Below, one piece after another: positions 51,072-60,892 of a stretch of 64,000 nt of DNA. Source of the DNA: Paenibacillus_E qinlingensis_A (GTDB taxonomy: Bacteria; Bacillota; Bacilli; Paenibacillales; NBRC-103111); contig NZ_JAVDSB010000001.1 in the NCBI RefSeq assembly GCF_031455095.1, forward strand, positions 992,001-1,056,000, given 5' to 3'. Numbering within the stretch: position 1 is the stretch's first letter; every line of letters begins with the position of its first letter. The position numbers and the translations under genes are program-made. The notes under the pieces are model-generated. The model ran no database searches. It saw only the letters and a program-made list of their open reading frames with translations, and was not told the origin of the DNA.

Positions 51072-53324
51072 TTGAAGACACTAATTATTGCGGAAAAACC
51101 CGATATGGGGCGAAACATAGCTGCCGCAATAGAACCAAAAGCCAAAAATATGAGGTCCCATCTTGAAGGTGAGCAATATATTATCACGTGGGCAATCGGA
51201 CATTTGATAGAATTGGCTGAACCAGATCAGTATGATGACAAATATAAAAAGTGGAATATTAATCACCTTCCTATCATTCCTGCTGAGTTTAAATTGATTC
51301 CTAACCCGCGTACCTATGATCAACTTAAGGTAATTGCGGAGTTGGCGAAGAAGTGTAATCAATTGGTTAACGCCTGCGATGCGGGGCGAGAAGGGCAGCA
51401 CATTTTCTCTCTGATTCAACGTCATCTTGGGCTAAATCAGCCAGTTAAACGGCTTTGGATCTCCGACTTAACCTCGGAAACCATTCGCAATGGCTTTGCC
51501 ACACTCAAGGATGGGGCGGAATACGAGAATCTGACGCGTGCCGCGCGCTCTCGCAGCGAAGCGGATTGGTTAATCGGCATGAATGGTTCACGAGCGTTCA
51601 CGACGAAGCATAATGTACTGCTGTCCGTGGGACGCGTTCAAACACCGGTTCTTGCACTTATCTATGATCGTCAAAAACAAATTGAGGCGTTCTCTTCGCT
51701 TAAATTTTATGAATTGGAAGGACATTTTGCGCAGGGAGACACGGCCTATCGCGGCATGTGGCAAGGTGATCGGTTCACAGATGGTGAGAAAGCGCAGGCG
51801 CTTGCAGCGAAAGTGAAAGGGAAGGCAGCTCGCATCCAATCCTATGAAGTCAAGGAAACGAAAGAATTCCCATTTAAATTATATGATTTAACTTTACTGC
51901 AACGTGAAGCGAACGGGAAATATGCCTTTTCAGCCAAGAAGACCTTGGATACTGCACAAGCTTTGTACGAGAAGCATAAAGTTATTTCTTACCCGAGAAC
52001 CAATTCCAACTATGTGACCGAGCAAAATATTCCTGACATGCATAAGGCGCTTAATGCGTTGCAAGGAACGGCTTATCATGAACTTGTTCAAGGTGCGAAT
52101 CGCAATCTGGTTCATATTAATAACAAATTTATTTGTAATCCAAGTAAGGTAGAAGATCACCACGCCATTTTGCCTACCAATAAGAAAGCATCTGGACTTA
52201 GTCCAGACGAGCAAAAATTGTACGATCTCATCGTCAGACGATTCCTTTCGCAATTTTACCCGCCAGCAGCCTACAAGGTTCATACGGTTATGACAGAAGT
52301 GGAGCAAGAGTTGTTCAAGACGACAGTCAAAGAACTATTGTCTCTCGGCTGGAAGGTGATTTATGCCGATCAGAAGAAGGAAAAGGCGAAGGCAACAAAA
52401 GGGAAAGAGAAGGAAGAGGAAGAAGACGAAGAGGTCGAAGTCAATGAACCCTTCTCGATAGATGCCAATGGAGACGTCACATGTACGGATGCGATTGTAA
52501 AGGAAAAAGACACGCAACCTCCCAAACATTTTAATGAGGGAACTTTGTTGAAGGCAATGGAGAGCGCGGGGAAACAGATTGAAGATGAAGAGCTCCGCGA
52601 TGCGATGAAAGACTCCGGTTTGGGTACACCTGCAACACGGGCAGCGACCATCGAGCGTTTGAAGAAGGTTGGCTACATCGATATGCAAGGGAAGAAAATC
52701 ATTTTGACCCAGAAGGGCAGAATGGTTGTCGAGTTGATTCGCGGAGCGGGAATCGAGCTGTTGACTTCCCCGGAGATGACGGGGCAATGGGAGCGCCGAT
52801 TGAATGAGATCTCCCGTGGGACAGCGTCGGACGAGCAGTTCATGCATAATGTGAAAAAATTCGCGACGCTGATTGTGGATAAGGTGCGAAAGCAAGCAAG
52901 GGCTTCGAAAACGGATTTCGAAGGTGACAACGCGCCAGAGGCAACTGGTAAACGGGGCTCAGCGTCAGGTAAGCCAACGTCTCGCGGTGAAGGTGGAACG
53001 AAATCGCCAACCAAGAAGAAGGCGCCAGCTGAGAAATCGACAGGCGATGGAGCAAGTACGTTTATCGCCACTTGTCCACGACCTGGATGCGGTGGCTCGC
53101 TCTTTATGGGACGCAAAGGCTACGGCTGCTCTCATTACAAAGAAGGTTGCAGCTTCGTCATTTGGAAGGAAAGCTTCGGACGAAGCTTAACAGACACGCA
53201 GGTGCAAGCGCTCGTTCAAAAAGGAAAAACGACAAAACTAAAGTTAGTCCTGGCTGACGGCACAGAAACGGATGGGAAAATCGTGCTGAAAGATGTTGTG
53301 ACTGGTGCATTAGGCACGGAATGA
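51072..53324 (+). CDS. topB: DNA topoisomerase III TopB
   Basis: 750-residue type IA topoisomerase. The N-terminal TOPRIM has IIAEKPDMGR and ACDAGREGQHIF; the nucleophile is Tyr307 in SYPRTNSNYV. Before the C-terminus is an acidic/basic run (KGKEKEEEEDEEVEVNE), then a Lys/Ser/Thr-rich linker and a four-cysteine zinc finger (CPRPGCGG to KEGCSF). It decatenates or resolves DNA strands. TTG at 51072 follows AAGGAG. The stop overlaps the ung start by 4 bases. Confidence 0.95.
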   Translation: MKTLIIAEKPDMGRNIAAAIEPKAKNMRSHLEGEQYIITWAIGHLIELAEPDQYDDKYKKWNINHLPIIPAEFKLIPNPRTYDQLKVIAELAKKCNQLVNACDAGREGQHIFSLIQRHLGLNQPVKRLWISDLTSETIRNGFATLKDGAEYENLTRAARSRSEADWLIGMNGSRAFTTKHNVLLSVGRVQTPVLALIYDRQKQIEAFSSLKFYELEGHFAQGDTAYRGMWQGDRFTDGEKAQALAAKVKGKAARIQSYEVKETKEFPFKLYDLTLLQREANGKYAFSAKKTLDTAQALYEKHKVISYPRTNSNYVTEQNIPDMHKALNALQGTAYHELVQGANRNLVHINNKFICNPSKVEDHHAILPTNKKASGLSPDEQKLYDLIVRRFLSQFYPPAAYKVHTVMTEVEQELFKTTVKELLSLGWKVIYADQKKEKAKATKGKEKEEEEDEEVEVNEPFSIDANGDVTCTDAIVKEKDTQPPKHFNEGTLLKAMESAGKQIEDEELRDAMKDSGLGTPATRAATIERLKKVGYIDMQGKKIILTQKGRMVVELIRGAGIELLTSPEMTGQWERRLNEISRGTASDEQFMHNVKKFATLIVDKVRKQARASKTDFEGDNAPEATGKRGSASGKPTSRGEGGTKSPTKKKAPAEKSTGDGASTFIATCPRPGCGGSLFMGRKGYGCSHYKEGCSFVIWKESFGRSLTDTQVQALVQKGKTTKLKLVLADGTETDGKIVLKDVVTGALGTE

Positions 53325-54019
53325 ACAGATGGGGGAACTACGGCGTGAGGTCTTTAACGAACGATTGGTTGACGATTTTGGCGGAGGAGATTCAAGCACC
53401 GTACTTTCAGGAATTACAGCAGTTTCTGAATGAGGAGTATGCGCAGCAGACGATTTATCCACCTCAAGATGAAGTGTTGTGTGCATTGGAGTGGACCTCC
53501 TTTGCGGATACGAAAGTCGTCATTCTCGGGCAAGACCCTTATCATGGCAACGGCCAAGCTCATGGTCTTAGCTTTTCTGTGAAACCTGGGACGGTGATCC
53601 CACCTTCTCTACGTAATATGTATAAAGAATTAGCGGCAGATCTTGACTGCCCCATCCCGGATCATGGATATTTGAAGACGTGGGCGGAACAAGGCGTTCT
53701 CTTATTAAATGCCGTATTAACAGTCCGTGAGGCGCAACCTAATTCACATAAGGGAAAAGGGTGGGAACGATTCACGGATCAAATAATCCGAGCATTAAGT
53801 GCGCGTGAGAAGCCTGTCATTTTTGTGTTATGGGGAAGCCATGCGCAGGCGAAGGCAGCTTTAATCGATGCAACGAGACATGTGATCCTAACTTCTGCCC
53901 ATCCGAGCCCGCTATCTGCGTATCGCGGATTCTTTGGCAGCAAACCTTTTACTAATGTGAATGCGGTTCTGAAACGACTTGAAGTGACAACAATCGACTG
54001 GCATATCCCGAATATGTAG
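53321..54019 (+). CDS. ung: Uracil-DNA glycosylase Ung
   Basis: Removes uracil from DNA. GQDPYHG (catalytic Asp72), LNAVLTVR, FVLWGSHAQ and HPSPLSAYRG (His194) are all intact. 232 residues is normal. The start overlaps topB (ATGA), so translation is coupled, which is unusual as an operon. A perfect terminator follows. Confidence 0.96.
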   Translation: MNRWGNYGVRSLTNDWLTILAEEIQAPYFQELQQFLNEEYAQQTIYPPQDEVLCALEWTSFADTKVVILGQDPYHGNGQAHGLSFSVKPGTVIPPSLRNMYKELAADLDCPIPDHGYLKTWAEQGVLLLNAVLTVREAQPNSHKGKGWERFTDQIIRALSAREKPVIFVLWGSHAQAKAALIDATRHVILTSAHPSPLSAYRGFFGSKPFTNVNAVLKRLEVTTIDWHIPNM

Positions 54020-54024
54020 ACAAG

Positions 54025-54058
54025 AAAAACCATGAATGACATCATTCATGGTTTTTTT
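54025..54058 (+). terminator. Intrinsic terminator after ung
   Basis: AAAAACCATGAATGA and TCATTCATGGTTTTT arms around a two- to three-base loop; perfect pairing and T-run. Confidence 0.9.
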
Positions 54059-54129
54059 ACATATATAGACTTAAACCGCAGTTTGGTATCGAATACTATA
54101 TGTAAGTTCTGTAAATGTGTGAGGACTCT

Positions 54130-55065
54130 TTATAAAATGGGCTGTACGTGAGTAATTGGCAAGCGTAAGTCGCAATCTTTACCTGTTTCATAGGAGCGGT
54201 TACCAAGAACGCCCCGTAAAGCGTCATAATCTGCTTCCGTACCTCGTTGCAACACCTGAATAGCAGCTTGAAGCACAAGAATGGCGTCGTTCATTGCTGT
54301 TTCCAACAGCTCCCATACACTAAAAGAGTAAGTTTCATCTAGATCTGTGGGGCAGTTCCAAGTCGCCTTGGCTTCATTGAAATAATCGAGCGGAGCCGGG
54401 TTCTTCGTAAATACCAAAGGCGATATTTGACCAAGTGTCAATATTCGCTTGATTCCGTTAGGATCATGGAATAGACGTTGTGCACGAATCATATCCAAAT
54501 AGGCGATATCCCAGTCGTTGGCGTCATTCATCTGAGACGCAATTTCAGGATAATGAATGGCAGTTGCAGCGGAAAGTGCTGGAACAATGCCAAGTGGGAA
54601 TTTTTCACCTACATATATTTCTTTCCAGACTGGCGTTTTCCACGTTAGAATATTTCGTTCATGCTTTGCGTAGATGGTATCCATGATAATTTCAAAACGT
54701 TGATGGTCCCATTTCTTGAAGCCTGACTTATAGAATACATAAGGGTGTAAATTACGATCTAACACATGGTGCGTTATAAATCCGAGCACGTACAGAACGG
54801 CAGGATTATAAATGCCTCTGCCTTGTACCTGACGAATCAGATCAAGCAAAAAGGGGCCGCACGATTCTTTATGCATGAGACTGCCGAGTTCATTTAAAGT
54901 TTTATCTTTTTTCCAAGGCAGGAAGTTGTGGTAAAAAAGAAAATCAGGTCCTTGGCAGCCTAGCGAAAAAATGTTCCGCTGTTGTTTATCGTTAAGAATC
55001 GATGAATGACCTAATTGGTTCAACGCTTTTTGTCCGAAAATGAGATGTGTCCAAATATTAGGCAA
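54130..55065 (-). CDS. Zinc-dependent phospholipase C family protein
   Basis: 311 residues starting MPNIWTHLIFG with zinc-binding residues in GCQGPDFLFY, GFITHHVLDRNLHPYV and a later HWDH-like and HQRFEIIMDTIYAKHE stretch, the zinc-dependent PLC fold. There is no signal peptide, unlike secreted bacterial PLC, so it likely acts inside the cell. Substrate unknown. AAGGAGGATGC lies directly upstream. Confidence 0.85.
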   Translation of the reverse strand: MPNIWTHLIFGQKALNQLGHSSILNDKQQRNIFSLGCQGPDFLFYHNFLPWKKDKTLNELGSLMHKESCGPFLLDLIRQVQGRGIYNPAVLYVLGFITHHVLDRNLHPYVFYKSGFKKWDHQRFEIIMDTIYAKHERNILTWKTPVWKEIYVGEKFPLGIVPALSAATAIHYPEIASQMNDANDWDIAYLDMIRAQRLFHDPNGIKRILTLGQISPLVFTKNPAPLDYFNEAKATWNCPTDLDETYSFSVWELLETAMNDAILVLQAAIQVLQRGTEADYDALRGVLGNRSYETGKDCDLRLPITHVQPIL

Positions 55066-55249
55066 GGGAGCATCCTCCTTAAGTATGAGCTAATGATTTT
55101 TATATTCTAACATACGGATGAAACCCTAGGGCACATTTCGCGAACAATTTCGCTGTAAAGGGGTAAAAAGGCAGGATTAGTGCGGGTATTGTCGAATCTA
55201 TCAAGCGATGATGGGCAACATCAAAGCCTGTACCATGGGGGATAAAAAT

Positions 55250-57433
55250 ATGACTAAGCAATCGGAAATGGAGCCTTCGTTCGATACGATTTTTGAATTT
55301 ATTACAATGGGAATGGCTCTGATTTCGCTTGATGGTCAGTGGTTGAGGTTGAACCGCAGTCTGTGCGATATGCTTGGATATTCCGAGACAGAGCTTCTTA
55401 CAACAAATATAAAGGCATTATTAGAGCCTGCTCAACAGGGGCATTTCCTGAGTGCATATGAAAAACTACAAGTGGGAACGTTGACAGATTATCAATTGAA
55501 CATGCGCATACAACATAAGAATTTAGCGATGATGTGTGTAGATTGGCGGATGTCTGTGGTAAGAGATTCAGACTATGAGCCCCAAGCCTTCCTTGTTCAA
55601 GTGAAAGAAATCTCGGAACAGTCAGAGATGGAACGAAAATTGGCTGAAAGCGAACAGCGTTATAAGTCATTAATCGAACATAATCCTGCGGGTATTCTTA
55701 CTTGTGACATACAGGGACGCATTCTAGGTGCCAATCCAGCCATGGAGCGGATCTTAGGCTACTCAAAAGATGAACTGCACTTACAATTGATCCATCATTT
55801 ATTTCAACCTAAGGACCCGAACCTGGTTCAAGCAGAAGGTATGCACCTGCGAAATGATAACTATATGTTGAAATTTCAACAAGCGAATGGAGAAATTATT
55901 GAATTAGGCGTGAAAAATGTACCCATTATTGTGAATGGTGAATGGGATGGTGTGTATTTAATTGCGAAAGATATCACACAGTTCAATCGTGACAGGGAAT
56001 CGCTGCGTATCGCACAACAGGATCTTCATGACACGGTGAGAAGACAACAAGGAATGACGTTAAAGTTTCGGAAAATCAATGGAAATTACGTTCATACCTT
56101 GTGTGACGGTGAGCTTTTGTATCGGTTGGGCTATAAGCCATCTCACATTCTGGGGAAAACGTTATATGAAATATGGCCAACGATGTTGGCGACTTCCATA
56201 GAGGCCTATTACCACCGTGCATGGAACGGTGAGGAAAATGTCATGTTTGAGTCGACATTCCGGGGGATTACGTACATCACCTCCTTGCGACCGATCATGG
56301 AGAATGAACGCATGATTGAGGTTATTGGCTCGTGCGTGAATATTACGGAACGGAAACAGATGGAAATAGAGCTTCGCGAGACGAAAGAGCTGCTCGAGTC
56401 TGTTATAAATAACACATCTGACGCGATTAGTGTGTTGGATTTGAATGCGAGAGTTATCTCCGTTAATGCGGCGCATGAACATATTTTTGGCTGGAGTCAA
56501 GAAGAATTAATGGGTCGTACATTACCTATTTATCCGAGCTATTTGGAAAATGAACGCAAAGAAATGTACGAGCAGCTTCGATTAGGGAAGCAGATATCGG
56601 GGAAAGAGTCTGTTCGTCTTCGCAAAGATGGTCGACTTATCCATGTAAGTATTACAAAAACCCCGATCAAGAATGAAAAGGGTGAGATTTTCGGGTTTGC
56701 CGCAATTACTCGAGATATCACAGAGCGCAACCAAACCGAAGAACTACTACGCAAGTCAGACAAGCTTGCCGTTGCTGGTCAGCTCGCGGCGGGACTTGCA
56801 CATGAAATTCGTAATCCGTTAACTTCGCTACGTGGCTTCTTGCAGTTGCTGCAGCATGATATGAAAGACAAGAAACATTATTTTGACATTATGTTATCCG
56901 AACTGGATCGTATTAATTTTATTGTAAGTGAATTTCTTGTGATCGCGAAGCCGGAGGCAATTACCTATAAGAAAAGTAGTTTAGAGACGATTTTGCAATC
57001 CGTCATTGCGCTGTTGGATACGCAGGCTGTCCTTTGCAATGTAGAATTGTTGTTGGAATTTCAATCCGAAATCCCTGAAATTACTTGTTCGGAAATGCAT
57101 TTGAAACAATTATTCATTAATTTGATCAAAAATGCGATGGAAGCCATCTCGAAAGATGGACAGATTAAAATGATCGTTTCGTTACATGGAGAAGATTTGA
57201 TCCGAGTGCGGACACAAGATAATGGGAGCGGGATTCCAGAGGATCGCATGAAACAGCTGGGCGAGCCTTTCTATACGACGAAGGAAAAAGGGACTGGATT
57301 AGGCTTAATGATGTGCTTCAAAATTGTAGAAGCGCACAGAGGAACAATGAGCATAGAGAGTCAAGTAGGCTATGGGACTACGATTGATGTCTACTTGCCT
57401 ACGGATAAGAACGAGCCCAATTTGGATACTTAA
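55250..57433 (+). CDS. Multi-PAS sensor histidine kinase (sporulation-kinase-like)
   Basis: 727 residues without membrane segments, so cytoplasmic. Four PAS units are visible (about residues 15-125, 140-250, 265-375, 380-500; recurring W-x-x-x-N and ITERKQ/ITRDITERN junctions). A HisKA domain with AHEIRNPLTSLRG (His518) and a HATPase domain ending in GTGLGLMMCFKIVEAHRG follow. This is the KinA/KinE layout; it would start the Spo0 phosphorelay. ATG 55250 is preferred because of GGGGGA 7 bases upstream; ATG 55208 and 55235 are open. Confidence 0.88.
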   Translation: MTKQSEMEPSFDTIFEFITMGMALISLDGQWLRLNRSLCDMLGYSETELLTTNIKALLEPAQQGHFLSAYEKLQVGTLTDYQLNMRIQHKNLAMMCVDWRMSVVRDSDYEPQAFLVQVKEISEQSEMERKLAESEQRYKSLIEHNPAGILTCDIQGRILGANPAMERILGYSKDELHLQLIHHLFQPKDPNLVQAEGMHLRNDNYMLKFQQANGEIIELGVKNVPIIVNGEWDGVYLIAKDITQFNRDRESLRIAQQDLHDTVRRQQGMTLKFRKINGNYVHTLCDGELLYRLGYKPSHILGKTLYEIWPTMLATSIEAYYHRAWNGEENVMFESTFRGITYITSLRPIMENERMIEVIGSCVNITERKQMEIELRETKELLESVINNTSDAISVLDLNARVISVNAAHEHIFGWSQEELMGRTLPIYPSYLENERKEMYEQLRLGKQISGKESVRLRKDGRLIHVSITKTPIKNEKGEIFGFAAITRDITERNQTEELLRKSDKLAVAGQLAAGLAHEIRNPLTSLRGFLQLLQHDMKDKKHYFDIMLSELDRINFIVSEFLVIAKPEAITYKKSSLETILQSVIALLDTQAVLCNVELLLEFQSEIPEITCSEMHLKQLFINLIKNAMEAISKDGQIKMIVSLHGEDLIRVRTQDNGSGIPEDRMKQLGEPFYTTKEKGTGLGLMMCFKIVEAHRGTMSIESQVGYGTTIDVYLPTDKNEPNLDT

Positions 57434-57445
57434 GTTGACTAAATA

Positions 57446-57484
57446 AAAAACCGCCGACCGAAGGATACGGAAACGGCGGTTTTC
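57446..57484. terminator. Bidirectional terminator after the kinase gene
   Basis: AAAACCGCC (57447-57455) and GGCGGTTTT (57475-57483) arms with A- and T-runs outside. It serves the converging kinase and the 76-aa minus-strand gene. Confidence 0.85.
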
Positions 57485-57491
57485 CTATGTT

Positions 57492-57722
57492 TTAGAATGC
57501 AATACTAAACTCGGATGTTTCTCTTGAGTACCAAGTGGATACTTCGGGGTTATTTTCAGTGTAAACTTGTACGTGATCGGGCGTGTATTTATTGATAATC
57601 CCTGTATTAACCTGGTAATACACGCCTAGCTGATCGAGTGACCATACAAATACAGGCGTTTTCGTTAGAGCTGCGGCAAATAATTCTGAATCCGTATCTA
57701 GTAGTTTAGTCCCGTAAATCAT
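57492..57722 (-). CDS. Hypothetical protein, 76 aa
   Basis: Minus-strand ATG at 57722 follows a GAGGTG site by about 5 bases. The peptide is polar with several Tyr/Trp and no signal or membrane segment. I do not recognise it. The shared terminator and the ribosome site support coding. Confidence 0.6.
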   Translation of the reverse strand: MIYGTKLLDTDSELFAAALTKTPVFVWSLDQLGVYYQVNTGIINKYTPDHVQVYTENNPEVSTWYSRETSEFSIAF

Positions 57723-57996
57723 CGATACACCTCTGTCTTATGGATAGGATTGTAAGTCACTTATTAATAGAGACAGCATGGCAAATGAAATCGTCACACT
57801 GTGTTTTTAATTTTTTGTATCATTATCAGGCTTTATTTGCTCACTACTTTGAGGATTTCCAAAAATTTGTAAAATATAAGTAATCGTGAAGGAAAAAAAA
57901 GAGGGTTCCCTCCCGTTTGAATTCCTTGTATAATAGGTAAGCTTTGCTGAATTGACAGTAGGTAAATTATGATTGGGTAGAAGGAGAAAGGGGTCA

Positions 57997-58653
57997 ATGG
58001 CAGTGATTGTGGTTGGGGGAATGATCGGTCTTGGTAAGACATCTGTATCCACTTTGCTTGGGCAAGAATTAAATTCGAATGTTTTTTATGAGAGTGTCGA
58101 TGATAATCCGATTTTACCGCTTTTTTATACAGCGTCACCGGAGGAGATCGAGAAACATCGTTATCCTTTTCTCCTGCAATTACACTTTTTAAATACGAGA
58201 TTTAAGGCCATTAAACAGGCGTTAGTACATAATCGTAATGTACTGGATAGAAGTATTTATGAGGATTGGTATTTTGCGAAAGTGAATCGCGAACTTGGAC
58301 GTATTTCTCAGTTGGAGTTCGATGTATACGAAGGTTTGGCAGACAATATGATGTCGGAGTTGGCAGAACTTCCAAAGAAAGCACCTGATTTAATGGTGTA
58401 TTTAAAAGCTTCCTTCGAGACGGTTATGCACCGTATCGGACTTCGTGGCCGCAGCTTTGAACAGGATCAATCGTTGGTTGATTATTACCGTCAGCTTTGG
58501 TCAGGTTATGATGATTGGGTCATGAATCATTATCATGCCTCCGAGGTTCTGATCGTTGATATGGACCATATCGATGTTGTTAATCGTAAGGCAGATGCTA
58601 TTCAACTCGTAGAAGAAGTTAAAGCGAAATTATCGGATTTGGCCATCGTTTAG
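57997..58653 (+). CDS. Deoxynucleoside kinase
   Basis: 218 residues. P-loop GGMIGLGKTSV near residue 6; DRSIYEDWYFAKVN gives the Asp-Arg-Ser motif; LRGRSFEQDQSL is the lid-type arginine segment. This is the dCK/dGK family used to salvage deoxynucleosides; which base is preferred cannot be read. ATG 57997 follows AAAGGGG; the frame back to 57973 lacks a site. Confidence 0.9.
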   Translation: MAVIVVGGMIGLGKTSVSTLLGQELNSNVFYESVDDNPILPLFYTASPEEIEKHRYPFLLQLHFLNTRFKAIKQALVHNRNVLDRSIYEDWYFAKVNRELGRISQLEFDVYEGLADNMMSELAELPKKAPDLMVYLKASFETVMHRIGLRGRSFEQDQSLVDYYRQLWSGYDDWVMNHYHASEVLIVDMDHIDVVNRKADAIQLVEEVKAKLSDLAIV

Positions 58654-58683
58654 AAGATAAAAGCGAAATTTGTCGAATTGTCG

Positions 58684-58714
58684 AAAAGACCCCCTCAAAC
58701 CTGAGGGGGTCTTT
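58684..58714 (+). terminator. Intrinsic terminator after the deoxynucleoside kinase
   Basis: AAAGACCCCCTCA and TGAGGGGGTCTTT arms around a short AACC loop, followed by weak T. Strong stem. Confidence 0.85.
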
Positions 58715-58775
58715 CGAATCTTATAGGTAACAAAGCCAACCAAACCAAACGTTATAATCCGAGAAAGCGAAGGTG

Positions 58776-58937
58776 ATGAAATTGTTGTTTATCGTATGTT
58801 ACAAAGGCAAGCCTATGAGTGCACCATTGCCGAAATTAGCAGCAACGGAGAAAATGTTGAAGCTTAGTCGATCATTTGCCAATTTGGAGCTTGTCGAAGT
58901 GCAACAACAACAATGGCAGAAAGCTTCGAATATCTAG
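58776..58937 (+). CDS. Small hypothetical protein, 53 aa
   Basis: ATG 58776 has AAGG close upstream and reads 53 codons to TAG, followed 30 bases later by a good terminator. The peptide starts with a hydrophobic strand (LLFIVCY), has a central helix and ends in Gln-rich QQQQWQ. Unrecognised. It may be a real small protein; TTG 58785 is an alternative start with better spacing. Confidence 0.5.
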   Translation: MKLLFIVCYKGKPMSAPLPKLAATEKMLKLSRSFANLELVEVQQQQWQKASNI

Positions 58938-58966
58938 GACCTTACATAAGACGAACGAACATGACA

Positions 58967-58996
58967 ACTCCTTAATCTCCGATTAGGGAGTTTTTT
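58967..58996 (+). terminator. Intrinsic terminator after the 53-aa ORF
   Basis: ACTCCTTAATC pairs with GATTAGGGAGT (one wobble), loop TCC, then six T. Confidence 0.82.
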
Positions 58997-59062
58997 GTGT
59001 TGCCCCATCTATGATAGAGTGAGTATGCATGCATATACATTGATGTGGAGGTTATTCCAACT

Positions 59063-59782
59063 ATGTTATTAGAAGTTATTGCAACTTCACTCTTAGATGC
59101 CAAGCGAGCAGAGGCTGGCGGCGCAGATCGGATTGAACTCGTTGCAGATTTGCAGCAAGGTGGATTAACACCTGAATTAGCACTTGTTAATCAAATTACT
59201 TCCTCTGTCTCCATACCTGTGAACGTAATGATCCGCCCGCATGCCCGCTCGTTTCATATGTCAGAAGAAGATATAACGATTATGCTTGACTCGATCCAAC
59301 ACGTTGAGCAAGCAGGTGCCAATGCCCTCGTATTCGGCGTGTTAACACCTGAATTAAAGATTGATTTCCATAATCTTAACATTCTTTTAAAGGCTAGTAC
59401 TTTGCCTGTTACGTTCCATCGGGCTTTCGATGAAGTGCCGCAACAAGCAGAAGCATTACAGTTGCTGCTTGCTTATAAACAAATTCATACTGTACTCACA
59501 TCGGGAGGTGCCTCGAGTGCGCTTCAAGCGGTGGAGCAGATTCGCTTACTAAACGACATGACTAGCGGAAGCCATTTAAACATCTTGCCAGGTGGTGGAC
59601 TTACGCTTGAAACGTTGTCTTCATTCGTTCGTGCAACAGGGGTGCGAAGTGTTCACCTAGGTACTGCAGTTAGAGAAAATGGCAGTGTGAGCGATTCCGT
59701 CGATCAAAATAAGGTGCGGATAGCAAGATCGCTTCTAGATAAGATTAACCTACATTCGAATCTTAAGGAGGAACGCGTGTGA
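59063..59782 (+). CDS. cutC: Copper homeostasis protein CutC
   Basis: 239-residue TIM-barrel protein with LEVIATSLLDAKRAEAGGADRIELVADLQQGGLTP, VMIRPHARSF, VTFHRAFDEV and the GGGLTLETLSSFV motif, standard for CutC. Its metal-handling role is debated. ATG 59063 follows GGAGG by 11 bases. The stop overlaps the next GTG start (GTGA). Confidence 0.93.
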   Translation: MLLEVIATSLLDAKRAEAGGADRIELVADLQQGGLTPELALVNQITSSVSIPVNVMIRPHARSFHMSEEDITIMLDSIQHVEQAGANALVFGVLTPELKIDFHNLNILLKASTLPVTFHRAFDEVPQQAEALQLLLAYKQIHTVLTSGGASSALQAVEQIRLLNDMTSGSHLNILPGGGLTLETLSSFVRATGVRSVHLGTAVRENGSVSDSVDQNKVRIARSLLDKINLHSNLKEERV

Positions 59783-60765
59783 ATATCCTCATTCTTGGCG
59801 GCACTAAATTCTTAGGAAGGGCACTGGCGGAAGAAGCACTCGCGAAAGGGCACGAAGTGACCTTATTCCATCGCGGTCTGCATGATGCGCATGCCCTCCC
59901 GCAAGCTCGACACATTCTAGGAGATCGGAATGACGATTTATCCAAATTGAGTGGCTATGAGTGGGACGCGGTGATTGATACGAGTGGTTATCAGCCTGAA
60001 TCAGTAACAGCCTCTACCGAGATATTGAAACATCTTGCGAAACAGTATACGTTCATTTCAACCGTTTCTGCCTATGCGGATTTAAAGAATGCTGGTTTGG
60101 ATGAAACCGCTGATGTGTTACGCGTGGAGGACGCGGCAGATCCAGGGCAGCGTTATGGCGCGCTAAAAGCAGCGTGTGAAAAGGTCGTTGAAGAGGCATT
60201 CCCACAGAGAGCGCTCATTATTCGGCCAGGTCTCATTGTGGGTCCGAACGACGCTTCAGATCGATTCACGTACTGGCCAGCTCGCTTGAAGCGAGGGGGG
60301 CACGTAGTCGTTCCACTGCCGCGAGAAAGAAAACTTCAGTTCATCGATGTGCGAGATCTTGCAGCATGGACATTGGCGTTAATTGAGCAAGGCGTCACAG
60401 GAACTTTTCATGCTAGTGGCCGTGATTACACGATGGAAGAGCTCGTGAACGCTTGTTGGTCTAGAGACAACGAGACGAAAATAATTTGGGTGACGGAAGA
60501 ATTCTTAATCGCACAAGAAGTGGGTCCATGGATGGAGCTGCCGCTTTGGCTGCCAAGTGATAGCTTAATCGGCATGTTACAGCTTAACAACTCGAAAGCA
60601 TTCCAAGCGGGATTAAAAACTAGGCCGCTGGGCGAAACCGTTAGAGATACACTGGCGTGGGACCAAAGTCGTGATCCGGCGGCGGCTAGACTTGCTGGAT
60701 TGAAGCCTGAGCGTGAGGAGCAATTACTGCGGGATTGGGAAGCTTTCTCAGGAGCAAAGACCTGA
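59779..60765 (+). CDS. NAD-dependent epimerase-like SDR
   Basis: 328 residues, extended SDR. Nucleotide motif LILGGTKFLGRALAEEAL at the N-terminus; the usual YxxxK is present as YGALKAACEK. CSP41-like and similar to many uncharacterised NAD-dependent epimerases. GTG 59779 overlaps cutC by 4 bases, with AAGGAGG upstream. The shared operon is a common pairing in related genomes, but its joint function is not known. Confidence 0.83.
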   Translation: MNILILGGTKFLGRALAEEALAKGHEVTLFHRGLHDAHALPQARHILGDRNDDLSKLSGYEWDAVIDTSGYQPESVTASTEILKHLAKQYTFISTVSAYADLKNAGLDETADVLRVEDAADPGQRYGALKAACEKVVEEAFPQRALIIRPGLIVGPNDASDRFTYWPARLKRGGHVVVPLPRERKLQFIDVRDLAAWTLALIEQGVTGTFHASGRDYTMEELVNACWSRDNETKIIWVTEEFLIAQEVGPWMELPLWLPSDSLIGMLQLNNSKAFQAGLKTRPLGETVRDTLAWDQSRDPAAARLAGLKPEREEQLLRDWEAFSGAKT

Positions 60766-60892
60766 GAATTATCAACCGAAGGTCAATTTCGTGCAGCGAA
60801 AATAATTTGAGTTTTGTCCAAAAGGGTAGTGAATAGCTGCTGGTTTCTGAATATAATGGAAGAGTAAACTCTGAGAAGATGAGGTGCTGTCC

